Positions 51,550-60,019 of a DNA stretch of 64,000 nucleotides are shown here, piece by piece. The stretch comes from an uncultured Armatimonadota bacterium. GTDB lineage: Bacteria > Armatimonadota > Fimbriimonadia > Fimbriimonadales > Fimbriimonadaceae. The DNA lies in contig CAIVDU010000071.1 in the NCBI GenBank assembly GCA_903904815.1, positions 124,001 to 188,000 on the forward strand, read 5' to 3'. Both the position numbers and the translations under genes were made by a program. Below the pieces are notes generated by a model. The model was not told the origin of the DNA. It did not search any database and saw only the letters and a program-made list of their open reading frames with translations. Numbering within the stretch: position 1 is the stretch's first letter; every line of letters starts with the position of its first letter.

Positions 51550-53532
51550 ATGCGTATTTGGCTGATCGGTGTGGCGGGACTACTTCTGATTGGGTGCGGT
51601 AAGACCGGCTTCACGCCGGTGGCCCTTCGGGTTGCGCCTCGCCCGATCGATCCTTGGGTGCTGACGTGCGATGATCCTACCGCCGCTGAACCGGCCCTCC
51701 TTTGGAACGGCAAAGTCGGTTTACGGTTCGGTCGTGACGGCAGTTCATGGGACGCGTCCCATCACCGGCTGCCGATGTTCTTCATCGACGGTTACGCACC
51801 GACGGGTGAGGAGAAGATCACTCCTTATCAGAACCCGCTTCGAGAAGCTCCCTCATTCGATGGCGCCGCGCTGAGCCTAGAGCACTGCACCGATTACCAT
51901 CAGTCTATCGACATGCGCACGGGTGCGCTCGTAACCACGTGGTCTCAGCCTTCTCTCGAAGGAACCGAACTCAAGGTTCAGCACACGGTGGTTCTCCACC
52001 CCACCGAACGTCGGCTTGCCGAGCGTTGGGAATTCTCACTTCCGAATTCCGTCGGCCCGCAGAAGCCGATCGCGCCTTTCCCCGCCACCACTCCCGGCGA
52101 CATCCATGCCCCTGGTGGTCTGACGATTTTGTTCGACGCCACCCAGGGTGGTAGTCAAGACGCCAAGACCACAACCGCCTTTCTGGAAAGAGTCGAGGAG
52201 ATCGGAAGCCCATCCCCATCTGAGCCCAAACCCAAGACCGTCCGGCAGTCGTTTGGTCAGGTGCTGGAGGAATCCAAAAAGGTCTGGGCGGAACGATGGA
52301 AGACGGACATCGAGATCGACGGGCCCGCGGAGGATCAGTTAGCGGTGCGGTCTTTCCTTTTCTACCTACGGTCGGCCGTCTCGCCGGGCACTCGCATGTC
52401 AGTCAGTCCCTTCGGGTTGAGCAGTGACACCTATAGCGGGCACGTTTTTTGGGACGCCGACATATGGGTCTTCCCCGCCCTGGCCCTCATCGCTCCAAAG
52501 GCGGCCGCTGTGATCCCTCAGTACAGGTTAGCTAACATGGACCAAGCTTCTAAGAACCTGACTTCGTGGCTCTCCGCTGGCCGACCCACTGGCTCGATAC
52601 CCCTTGGAGCCTCTTCTGGCCAAGGTCTGCTCTTCCCATGGGAGTCCAGCGTAACCGGCCGCGAGACAGTCCCCGGACCCTCCAAATACGAACACCATAT
52701 CACCGGTTCGGTTGCCTTCTCGCTCTCTCAGGCGGCCGCGCTTGGGTTGGTTCCAGAGTCAGAGGCGAGAAAAGCGATCGATGGCGCCGACAAGTTCTTT
52801 AAGCTTCGAAGCGTGGCAGGCCAAGAGGGACGCGAAATCCGAGGAGTGATGAGCCCCGACGAGAACCATGTCGGAGATAACGATCTCTATACGAACCTGC
52901 TCGCCGAGTGGGCCGCCAATGGCGGCAAATGGGCATCGAACGCAAAAGCGACCTACAAACTCCCTAAGGACGGAGCCGGGCTCTTGACCTACGATGGTGA
53001 CCCGATGCGGGGCTACAAACAAGCAGCGGCGGTGCTGAGCATCTACCCATTGCAGTATCCGCCGGCCGAGAAGGACGCGAAGAAAATGATGGAGCGATTT
53101 TCCTCAAAGGTGATCAAGAACGGGCCGGCCATGAGTGACTCGGTTCACGCCATCATTTGGGCGCGAGCGGGAGACTCGGAAAAGGCCTATTTAGCTTGGA
53201 AATCGAGTTGGCAACCCTTCATGACGGGGCCTCTGGGATTGTTCTCAGAGAAGCGATCGAGGCCAACTGCCTACTTCGTAACGGGGGCGGCGGGAAGTTT
53301 GCAGTCCGTCCTGTACGGAATTCTTGGAATTAGGTTAGACTCCAAGAACCGGTCAGAAAATGCCTGGTCAAAACAACTACTCGGAGATCGAGTCATGAGC
53401 GTTGCGCCGCACCTTCCAAGCACTTGGAAGAGCGTGAAGTTGAAAAACTTCACCGTTCTTGGTCGACGCTACTCTCTCACGGCAACCCAGGCCCCCAACG
53501 GCGGGACCTCGCAGATTACGCAAGGAGATTGA
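51550..53532 (+). CDS. GH65-type glycoside hydrolase lipoprotein
   Basis: 660 aa with a lipoprotein signal (lipobox LIGC, Cys16). An N-terminal beta domain (~35-250) precedes an (alpha/alpha)6 barrel. GH65-like landmarks are HVFWDADIWVFPAL (~298-311), PWESSVTGRET (~363-372) and VMSPDENHVGDNDLYTNLL (~433-451), where Glu438 fits the general acid. The family includes acid trehalases, kojibiose or maltose phosphorylases and glucosyl-galactosyl-hydroxylysine glucosidases; the substrate is unknown, but export suggests an external glycan. The stop codon overlaps the start of the deacetylase-fold gene by 1 nt (TGATG), so the two are coupled. Confidence 0.88.
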   Translation: MRIWLIGVAGLLLIGCGKTGFTPVALRVAPRPIDPWVLTCDDPTAAEPALLWNGKVGLRFGRDGSSWDASHHRLPMFFIDGYAPTGEEKITPYQNPLREAPSFDGAALSLEHCTDYHQSIDMRTGALVTTWSQPSLEGTELKVQHTVVLHPTERRLAERWEFSLPNSVGPQKPIAPFPATTPGDIHAPGGLTILFDATQGGSQDAKTTTAFLERVEEIGSPSPSEPKPKTVRQSFGQVLEESKKVWAERWKTDIEIDGPAEDQLAVRSFLFYLRSAVSPGTRMSVSPFGLSSDTYSGHVFWDADIWVFPALALIAPKAAAVIPQYRLANMDQASKNLTSWLSAGRPTGSIPLGASSGQGLLFPWESSVTGRETVPGPSKYEHHITGSVAFSLSQAAALGLVPESEARKAIDGADKFFKLRSVAGQEGREIRGVMSPDENHVGDNDLYTNLLAEWAANGGKWASNAKATYKLPKDGAGLLTYDGDPMRGYKQAAAVLSIYPLQYPPAEKDAKKMMERFSSKVIKNGPAMSDSVHAIIWARAGDSEKAYLAWKSSWQPFMTGPLGLFSEKRSRPTAYFVTGAAGSLQSVLYGILGIRLDSKNRSENAWSKQLLGDRVMSVAPHLPSTWKSVKLKNFTVLGRRYSLTATQAPNGGTSQITQGD

Positions 53533-54290
53533 TGCCTATGCCGAATGTCGTTCTAACTGTCGATTGTGAGGGAGCGATGCATGATCGCTGCTACACATCG
53601 GAATTCATTAACGTGCTCGAAGGGGAATTCGTCCCCTGCACCTGGTTAATCCATTCATCCCAAAAAGACCCCAGCGCAAACACAAACCTTTACTATCACG
53701 AATTCGTTCATAAGATTCCGAGTTGGCACGAGATCGGCATGAAGGTCAACTTCGAGAACGAGCGTGGCTATGTCGAAGATCCGAAAGAACGCGGAACGAT
53801 CATTTGGACCGCCAAGGACATCTTGAAGTCCCACATGATCAAGTGCACCGCATTTCGAGCAGGCGCATTCGCCCTCCTTGCGAGCGATGTTCCCTACCTC
53901 GAAGAGATCGGAATTCTCGCCGACAGTTCCGTCATTCCGAACGCAGACTACAAGATGTTTGTGAACTGGAACGGAGCCCCCCACAACCCCTATCACAGCA
54001 GTTCGGAAGACCTTAAGAAGGAGGGCGGCAATCGCTTACTCCACCTCCCGATCGCAACTCACGCTGGCAAGCATGGGTACCTCGACCTAGGATGGCAAGC
54101 CCTAGAGCCTCTCTTGGAGGCCAACTCCGAAAACGAAGTGATCACCTTGGGCCTTCGAGACTACTACGACAGCGTAGACGACCTTCGAAAGACGATCGAT
54201 TACTTCCGAAAGCGTGGCGCCCACTTCACGACAATGACTCAAGCCGCCAGCGAGCACTTCGAGCACCACCGAGCCTTGGCCGCTGTTTAG
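53532..54290 (+). CDS. Polysaccharide-deacetylase-fold protein (NodB-like)
   Basis: 252 aa. VVLTVDCEGAMHD near the start supplies the Asp-x-Glu pair, HEIGMKVNFEN stands at the usual metal-histidine position, and TAFRAGAFALLASD matches the FRxGxxa motif. The second metal histidine of HxxxH is not obvious, so classical deacetylase activity is uncertain. No signal peptide, so cytoplasmic. ATG 53532 has AAGGAG 5 nt upstream and overlaps the GH65 stop by 1 nt; an in-frame start at 53424 lies inside the upstream gene. A strong terminator follows. Confidence 0.8.
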   Translation: MPMPNVVLTVDCEGAMHDRCYTSEFINVLEGEFVPCTWLIHSSQKDPSANTNLYYHEFVHKIPSWHEIGMKVNFENERGYVEDPKERGTIIWTAKDILKSHMIKCTAFRAGAFALLASDVPYLEEIGILADSSVIPNADYKMFVNWNGAPHNPYHSSSEDLKKEGGNRLLHLPIATHAGKHGYLDLGWQALEPLLEANSENEVITLGLRDYYDSVDDLRKTIDYFRKRGAHFTTMTQAASEHFEHHRALAAV

Positions 54291-54311
54291 ACCGAGCTGA
54301 GGTGATTAGAA

Positions 54312-54347
54312 AGTGCCCGCGCGATTGCCGCGCGGGCACTTTTTTTG
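54312..54347 (+). terminator. Rho-independent terminator of the GH65/deacetylase operon
   Basis: A 12-bp very GC-rich stem (AGTGCCCGCGCG with its complement), 5-nt loop, then eight T. Confidence 0.96.
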
Positions 54348-54589
54348 TTGCAACGTCTCTTGGAACGATCACCGTCTACGTTAGGCGAGTCCGTCGTAGG
54401 TTATCAGTTAGCCGACCCGATCCGCTAAGCCCCTGTGGTCCCGAGTCCCCGACGACTAGGATTCTGGCATCGCATTGCTGAATGAAGCGGTCGATGCGCG
54501 CGCAACGTTGTAATAGGGGGCCCGTAGATGCCGAATGATTCGTGTCTCCGCAGTCCGAATGCCAACTCGATGCACTGCTGAGGCGACTC

Positions 54590-54617
54590 TTCCGAACTAC
54601 AAACTGCCGACTTCATT
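54590..54617 (+). repeat. Heptad repeat copy
   Basis: TTCCGAA, CTACAAA, CTGCCGA and CTTCATT in 7-nt phase; 13 nt are identical to the minus strand at 38671-38697. Confidence 0.45.
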
Positions 54618-54686
54618 AGGAGGAACGAGGGATAACTGCCTTAACATGATTCTCGATCACACAAAAATGATGACCTAGGTCCGATG

Positions 54687-54692
54687 TATAAT
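54687..54692 (+). promoter_or_regulatory. Consensus -10 element TATAAT of the orphan membrane protein gene
   Basis: A perfect TATAAT ends 7 nt before the ATG at 54700, leaving room only for a leaderless or near-leaderless transcript. Confidence 0.65.
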
Positions 54693-54699
54693 CGGCCTG

Positions 54700-55410
54700 A
54701 TGTCGGAAACCTATCACTCCTGTGGTTCAGGCGCGGGAACGATCGTAATTGGGTTCACGCTTTTCCTTTTAGGGGGAGGGGCACGGTTCTTGCTTTGGAC
54801 AAAGAACCGACAGAGGGTCGATGCGTGGGACATCGCCATGCCCCTTTGGTGCTTGATCTGCGCAATACTTGCGACACCAGTCTGGCTTATGTGTGCACCT
54901 ATTTTGATCTGGATGGGCATTGGTTCTATCTCAAAAACTCGCGCCATGCCTCAACCCAGTGCAAGACGCCGGAGATATCTCGGCGTAACTACATTTGCCA
55001 TAGTGATGTTTGCGAGCCAAGTCAGCTTCTGGTTCGTGATGCCAACTACTCTCAGGTTGGGTGGAAACAGCGCGGACTTCTCTGAGGATCATCAATTTCG
55101 TTCCTTCCCAAGAAATCAACTCCGCGTTGAAGTAATAGATTGGCCAGCCTCTTGGTGGAACCCTACACCCTGGTCGGATTGGACGAGTTCGCCCAAACGT
55201 GGCTTCGACAGGGACGAACTCCGCGACTGCCCGACTCAAATTTCGCTAACGAGCCTCAATTGGTACTTGGGCCCGCACGGTTTGGTTCGTGGTGACACCC
55301 TGGGTGAACACCTAGCGCGTTGGACCCATGCGACTCCAACCCATACAACAATGGAAAAAATGGAGCGAGAAGTCGCTGCCCTCGACGACAGAAACGTCCC
55401 CCGATCCTAA
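54700..55410 (+). CDS. Orphan membrane protein, 236 aa
   Basis: Not recognised. Three hydrophobic segments: ~13-33 (TIVIGFTLFLLGGGARFLLW), ~45-75 (AMPLWCLICAILATPVWLMC) and ~93-115 (VTTFAIVMFASQVSFWFVM). The Trp-rich, hydrophilic C-terminal half (~120-236) includes VIDWPASWWNPTPWSDW and a LRDCPTQISL stretch. The DNA is visibly less GC-rich than its neighbours, hinting at recent acquisition or weak constraint. No functional clue from the flanking genes. Confidence 0.6.
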   Translation: MSETYHSCGSGAGTIVIGFTLFLLGGGARFLLWTKNRQRVDAWDIAMPLWCLICAILATPVWLMCAPILIWMGIGSISKTRAMPQPSARRRRYLGVTTFAIVMFASQVSFWFVMPTTLRLGGNSADFSEDHQFRSFPRNQLRVEVIDWPASWWNPTPWSDWTSSPKRGFDRDELRDCPTQISLTSLNWYLGPHGLVRGDTLGEHLARWTHATPTHTTMEKMEREVAALDDRNVPRS

Positions 55411-55446
55411 CAAACGAGGGTAGAACTCCCCGCAGTGCTACCTCCT

Positions 55447-56703
55447 ATGTCGCGACATTCAGAGATCTCAAGTTCCCAGGTAGTCCGATCAGTCACCGAG
55501 TCCTTGGCGTCGATCGACTTCTCTGGCAAGCGCGTCCTGTTGATCGTTCCCGATTCCACCCGGACCGCGCCGGTGGGACTCATGTTTAAGTCGATTCTCC
55601 TGGCCCTTCAAGGCAGGGCGACGGCCGTAGATGTGATGATTGCCCTCGGGACGCATCCGCCGATGTCAGAGGAGGCGATCTGCAAGCGGCTCGACATCGT
55701 GCCGAGCCAGCGATCAATGACTTATGGGTCCGTTCGATTTCTTAATCACGCGTGGGATGATCCCGACCAGCTTGTCAAGCTAGGAACCATTCCCGCTTCG
55801 GAGATTGGTGAGCTCTCGGGCGGACGCTTCGCGATCGATGTTGATGTGACGATCAATCGGGCCGCTCTCGAATACGACCACCTGCTCATCGTCGGTCCCG
55901 TGTACCCGCACGAAGTCGTCGGCTTCTCCGGGGGCTCTAAGTATCTGTTCCCGGGAATCAGCGGTCCGGAACTTCTCAATTTCTTTCATTGGTTGGGCGC
56001 CGTGATTTCGACGCCGAAGATCATCGGACGGAAGATGACCCCGGTCCGGCAAGTGATTGAGCGGGCCGCTGCCATGGTTCCGACTCCGGTGCATGCCTTC
56101 TGTTTGGCAGTGCAAGATGGCAGGTTAGTCAACTTAGTCTTCGGCAAACCCGTCGACGCTTGGTCGCGGGCGGCCGACTGGAGCGCAGACCTTCATGTAA
56201 TCCGCAAGCAAAAGCCATTTCACACCGTGATTGCCTGTGCGCCGACGATGTACGACGAGATGTGGGTCGGCGGAAAGTGCATGTACAAACTGGAGCCGGT
56301 AGTCGCCGATGGCGGCGAGCTAATCATCTACGCGCCCCATCTCACCGAGATCTCCCGGGTGCACGGAAAGACTATCGAGCGCATCGGCTACCACGTCCGG
56401 GACTACTTCCTGGCTCAGTGGGATACGTTCAAAGACGAACCGTGGGGGATTCTGGCTCACTCGACCCATGTCCGGGGAATCGGCACTTACGTCGACGGAG
56501 TTGAGTCTCCACGAATCACGGTTACCTTGGCGACCGCCATTCCAGAAGAGGTCTGCCGCCGGGTGAATCTGACTTATCGAGACCCCAACTCCATCGACGT
56601 TCGATCGTACGAGAATCGAGAAGACGAGGGCATCCTCGTAGTCCCTCACGCCGGAGAAACGCTTTACGAACTGGAAGAGCCCCCCGAGTGGGCGAGGTCC
56701 TAG
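55447..56703 (+). CDS. larA: LarA-family protein (lactate racemase-like, nickel-pincer dependent)
   Basis: About 418 aa. Blocks DSTRTAPVGLM, ALGTHPPMSEEAICKRL and HEVVGFSGGSKYLFPGISG match the LarA family, where the Lys of the GGxK motif binds the nickel-pincer nucleotide and two His act in catalysis. LarA enzymes racemise or epimerise 2-hydroxy acids, and the family is broader than lactate racemase; the substrate is open. The cofactor genes larB, larC and larE are not in the window. A start at GTG 55435 is also possible. Its stop overlaps the convergent HAD gene by 4 nt. Confidence 0.88.
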   Translation: MSRHSEISSSQVVRSVTESLASIDFSGKRVLLIVPDSTRTAPVGLMFKSILLALQGRATAVDVMIALGTHPPMSEEAICKRLDIVPSQRSMTYGSVRFLNHAWDDPDQLVKLGTIPASEIGELSGGRFAIDVDVTINRAALEYDHLLIVGPVYPHEVVGFSGGSKYLFPGISGPELLNFFHWLGAVISTPKIIGRKMTPVRQVIERAAAMVPTPVHAFCLAVQDGRLVNLVFGKPVDAWSRAADWSADLHVIRKQKPFHTVIACAPTMYDEMWVGGKCMYKLEPVVADGGELIIYAPHLTEISRVHGKTIERIGYHVRDYFLAQWDTFKDEPWGILAHSTHVRGIGTYVDGVESPRITVTLATAIPEEVCRRVNLTYRDPNSIDVRSYENREDEGILVVPHAGETLYELEEPPEWARS

Positions 56704-57371
56704 GCTCCAGCCTGCCGAAGCAGAACATTCACGACTTGACTAAGTTGGTTCACTTGAAAATCAGCGGCCGCTGTTGTTCGCCGCTGGCCAGTTCCGAACA
56801 GAATCGTCCTAAATCCCACCGCTTTGGCTCCTTCAATATCGGCGACCGGATCATCGCCAACAAACCAGGAATTCTTTACTTCGCATCCAAGCTCGGAAAG
56901 GGCCAATTGGAAAATTGCGGGGTCTGGCTTCCGCAACCCGCACTCCCCGGAAACCACAATTGTGTCTACCAGACCCTCGATCCCAAGCGCGGAGATCGTT
57001 CGGCGCTGAAAGACCGGACGGCCATTGGTCACGATGCCCGTCTTCCACCCCTGTGACTTCAATTCGCTAAGCATCTCCCGGAGTCCTTCGTGTGAATGGA
57101 CGTGTTCGAAAAATCGTTCCTCGTATTCGACAAGCAGATCCGCAGGGTCTGGCGACAACTCAAACTCCTGGCAAAGCTGGGAATAGACCACATCCTTCCA
57201 GACTTTGCCTCCGTTGTCGAGGTCAACGAACCGCTGGAGCCACTGGGAATGAGAGGCTGCCCGGTCGCCAAGACCTCGAGCGAAGAATTGCCAGCTCACG
57301 AACGAAGAAAGCCCCAGATCCCGATCGTGCAGCGTGTTGTCTAGGTCGAATAAAACGGCGGATGGCTTCAT
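56700..57371 (-). CDS. HAD-superfamily hydrolase, subfamily IA
   Basis: 223 aa. Motif I is AVLFDLDNTL with the Asp nucleophile, motif II is IVTNGRP, motif III Lys is in GLRKPDPAIF and motif IV is FVGDDPVADIEGAK. An all-helical cap lies at ~15-95. It is most like YjjG/phosphoglycolate-phosphatase-type enzymes acting on small phosphates; the substrate is unknown. I chose ATG 57371; ATG 57398 would add nine residues (MHNDSSTDP). The frame continues open to 57869 but that part runs antisense to the GT gene. Confidence 0.9.
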   Translation of the reverse strand: MKPSAVLFDLDNTLHDRDLGLSSFVSWQFFARGLGDRAASHSQWLQRFVDLDNGGKVWKDVVYSQLCQEFELSPDPADLLVEYEERFFEHVHSHEGLREMLSELKSQGWKTGIVTNGRPVFQRRTISALGIEGLVDTIVVSGECGLRKPDPAIFQLALSELGCEVKNSWFVGDDPVADIEGAKAVGFRTILFGTGQRRTTAAADFQVNQLSQVVNVLLRQAGA

Positions 57372-57478
57372 TGGATCGGTTGATGAATCGTTGTGCATTT
57401 CGTCGGCTTGGAGACTGCACATGATTTTCTGGAACCTCCAAGGAGCGCCCTCCGACCTTTCAGCCTCACGAAGATGCC

Positions 57479-58717
57479 CTAGCCCTTTGCCAATTGCGCG
57501 TACAACTCGAGCGACTGTTTCGCGATCAGCTCCGGGGCGAACTTGGTCACCTGAGACCTTCCTTTCTCGATCATTTTCTGACGAAGCGCGGGTTCGTTTA
57601 TGACTCGTTCCATTGCCGCAACAAGAGCCTGCACATCCTCGGTTTCGTACAGGATTCCGGCATCGCCGACAACCTCGGGAAGAGACGCGGAGTTGGCGGC
57701 AATGACGGGAACACCGGCCGCCATGGCTTCCGCGGCCGGTAAGCCAAAGCCCTCGCAGCGGGATGGGGACACCAGCGCCAAGGCGCCTTCGTACAGAGAC
57801 TGTAACTCTTGTTGACTGACGTAGCCGGTGACCCGGACTTCCCTTCCCGAGATCCCGGCGTCGAAGCACACTTCACGGATCCAAGCGTGATTCGAGTTTT
57901 GTTGTCGACCGATGACAACTAACTGCACTGGATTTGAATGAGTCTCGTTGTACTCGGCAATTGCCTGAACAAGGATGTCGAGCCCCTTGTGATACTCCGC
58001 TACTGAACAGAACACGAAGTAAGGAGCGCGAATTCGGAACTTCCGTTTCGCCTCTTCAAGCACATCCCATCCACCCTTTTTTGGAGGCTCCACAGCACAG
58101 TAAATGGTTGCAGCTCTTTGCTCTGAGACACCGTAAAACTCGATGGAGTCTCGGCGTGAAGCGTCAGAAAGCGCGACGACTCGATCCGCGGTCCTCAACG
58201 CCATGGCTTGGAGCTCATAGAGCTTCTTTGCGTCGATGTCCCACTGGTCGTACATCTCTTCCCGATACCGATAGGGAATGGCATCAAGGAAGGTGTAAAC
58301 GGTCTTGATCCTTGTAAGCACGACCGGAGTCAGGAACGGATCGAACGGCGCCGTGAAATGGACGACATCCACTGCCTCAGACACTACGGCTTTGCAGAAG
58401 GCAGTGGCATGCTGTTCAATAAACTTACGCCAGTGACGGCCTGGGAGAAAAGGCAGCGAACTTCGAAGGCGTGGATGAGCCAGGTACCAGGGGTATTCGC
58501 TGTCGGCGGAAGCCGGTCCTGCAATGCGAGCAATCTTGAACGATGGCCCTAAATTCGCAATGCTCGTCGGAATCGGAAGGGACCCGTTCACTAACAAGAC
58601 AAACTCAGTGTTGGTCCCGGAACCTGCAAGTGCTCGCAGAAGGTTTACAATATATAGACCCGTGCCGCGGCTTGCCCCTGCGAATTGGAGTGAGCGAACG
58701 TCGATGCCAACCTTCAC
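57479..58717 (-). CDS. GT4-family glycosyltransferase
   Basis: 412 aa, GT-B fold. It begins VKVGIDVRSLQFAGASRGTGLY; the C-terminal half has YFVFCSVAEYHKGLDILVQA and the nucleotide-sugar motif ALVSPSRCEGFGLPAAEAMA (EGFGLPxxE). This is typical of mannosyl- or glucosyltransferases that build surface polysaccharides. I chose GTG 58717 because TATTCT ends 6 nt upstream; GTG 58723 is an alternative. It is divergent from the three paralogous GT genes, with only 57 nt between starts. Confidence 0.9.
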   Translation of the reverse strand: MKVGIDVRSLQFAGASRGTGLYIVNLLRALAGSGTNTEFVLLVNGSLPIPTSIANLGPSFKIARIAGPASADSEYPWYLAHPRLRSSLPFLPGRHWRKFIEQHATAFCKAVVSEAVDVVHFTAPFDPFLTPVVLTRIKTVYTFLDAIPYRYREEMYDQWDIDAKKLYELQAMALRTADRVVALSDASRRDSIEFYGVSEQRAATIYCAVEPPKKGGWDVLEEAKRKFRIRAPYFVFCSVAEYHKGLDILVQAIAEYNETHSNPVQLVVIGRQQNSNHAWIREVCFDAGISGREVRVTGYVSQQELQSLYEGALALVSPSRCEGFGLPAAEAMAAGVPVIAANSASLPEVVGDAGILYETEDVQALVAAMERVINEPALRQKMIEKGRSQVTKFAPELIAKQSLELYAQLAKG

Positions 58718-58723
58718 CGCCAC

Positions 58724-58729
58724 AGAATA
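58724..58729 (-). promoter_or_regulatory. -10 element TATTCT of the divergent GT gene
   Basis: Read on the minus strand it ends 6 nt before GTG 58717. Confidence 0.45.
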
Positions 58730-58774
58730 CCAGCGCCCTGAATTCGCGCCTTGGAAGCTCACCGTGACTTCCAG

Positions 58775-60019
58775 ATGAGGATTGCGGTTTGGCACAACTT
58801 GCCTCCCGGCGGAGCGCGCAGGGCCCTGTACTACCATGTGAAAGGACTCGTTGAGCGAGGACACCAGGTTGAGTCGTTTTGCCCGAAAGTGAGTAGTTGC
58901 CCAAGCCAGCTGATGGCGATCCGCGAGCTCGTTTCCGAGCACGAGATGTCCTATCCCTTTTCGGCGGCTAATGAAGCGACTTACCTCACCCGCGTGCTCG
59001 GATTTCTGACCGACCAAAAGCGTCAAATGGGGGCGATGAAGGCTCACTCGGAAGAATGTGCTCGCGAGATATCGAAAGGGGGATTCGAAGTTCTTTTAGC
59101 CGCCAACTGTTCGATTTTTGCATCCCCGTTCATTGGTCGCTACTTTTCTGGCCCAAAGGTTCTCTACCTTCAGGACCCCAAACGTCTTTATTACGAAGCG
59201 CTCGGGTCGCTCATCTGGCGCGCACCCGATCCATTTCCGGAAAGAACGCCGCTCCGACGGAAGCTGATAGCCAAGGTACGCGGTGAAGTTTCGATGAGGG
59301 ACGCAAGAAAGCAGGTCGACGAGGAATACGAAAACGCGGCAGCTTTCGATGAGATCCTCGTGAACTCTCACTTTAGTAGAGAGGCAATTCTTAGATCTTA
59401 TGGGCTGGACAGCCGAGTTTGCTATTTAGGAATCGACTCCGAAATGTTCGGCGGCGCTGAATCTCCGAGGGGGCACTACGTGATCGGACTAGGTGCAATG
59501 CACGCCCCGAAAAGGATCGAATTTGTCATCGACGCTCTTGCGACGATTGAGAGCAATCGGCCCAAGCTGGTTTGGATCGGGCAGATGTTTGACACCGAGT
59601 ATCTCTCGACTCTCGAGGAGAGAGCCCGGGCGAAAGGAGTCGAGTGCGAGTTCAAGATCCAGGTCTCGGACCAGGAGTTGGTTCAGCTCCTTTCGGGGGC
59701 CTTGGCCATGGTCTACGCTCCTCGCCTGGAGCCGTTCGGGTTTGCTCCGCTTGAAGCCAACGCTTGCGGGACCCCCGCCGTTTGCGTCGCAGAGGGGGGC
59801 ATTCGGGAGAGCATAAAGCACGGAGTCAACGGACTACTCGTGGACCCTTCGCCCTCTGCAATGGGCGCAGCAGTTTCGTACTTGGCCGCGAATCCGGATG
59901 TAGCGAGAAGCCTTGGACAGTCGGCTCTTGAGCACGTCCGAACCGAATGGACCTGGGACAGATCGGTCGATATCCTTGAAGAGCGCCTCAGAGTACACAG
60001 CGGGGGCGCTCACCGATGA
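58775..60019 (+). CDS. GT4-family glycosyltransferase, paralogue A of three
   Basis: 414 aa. It starts RIAVWHNLPPGGARRALYYH, a lineage-specific N-terminus shared with the next two genes. The C-terminal donor domain has YVIGLGAMHAPKRIEFVID, VWIGQMFDTEY and MVYAPRLEPFGFAPLEANACG (EPFGFAPLE replaces the usual EGFGLPxLE). It probably adds a nucleotide-activated hexose to a surface glycan. ATG 58775 matches the start of the paralogues; TTG 58752 is possible. It overlaps the next gene by 4 nt. Confidence 0.92.
   Translation: MRIAVWHNLPPGGARRALYYHVKGLVERGHQVESFCPKVSSCPSQLMAIRELVSEHEMSYPFSAANEATYLTRVLGFLTDQKRQMGAMKAHSEECAREISKGGFEVLLAANCSIFASPFIGRYFSGPKVLYLQDPKRLYYEALGSLIWRAPDPFPERTPLRRKLIAKVRGEVSMRDARKQVDEEYENAAAFDEILVNSHFSREAILRSYGLDSRVCYLGIDSEMFGGAESPRGHYVIGLGAMHAPKRIEFVIDALATIESNRPKLVWIGQMFDTEYLSTLEERARAKGVECEFKIQVSDQELVQLLSGALAMVYAPRLEPFGFAPLEANACGTPAVCVAEGGIRESIKHGVNGLLVDPSPSAMGAAVSYLAANPDVARSLGQSALEHVRTEWTWDRSVDILEERLRVHSGGAHR

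Larger units (their letters stand above)
54348..54699. other. 352-nt intergenic region
   Basis: No gene recognised. It holds a heptad repeat copy (54590-54617) and the promoter of the next gene (TATAAT at 54687). A TTAGGAGGAACGAGG at about 54615-54630 looks like a ribosome site, but no sensible frame follows it. Confidence 0.45.

Noticed and set aside
56700-57869. 389-codon frame for the HAD protein
   Set aside because: Residues upstream of the FDLDNTL motif are Arg-rich and lie antisense in the GT4 gene region; the real protein starts at 57371 or 57398.
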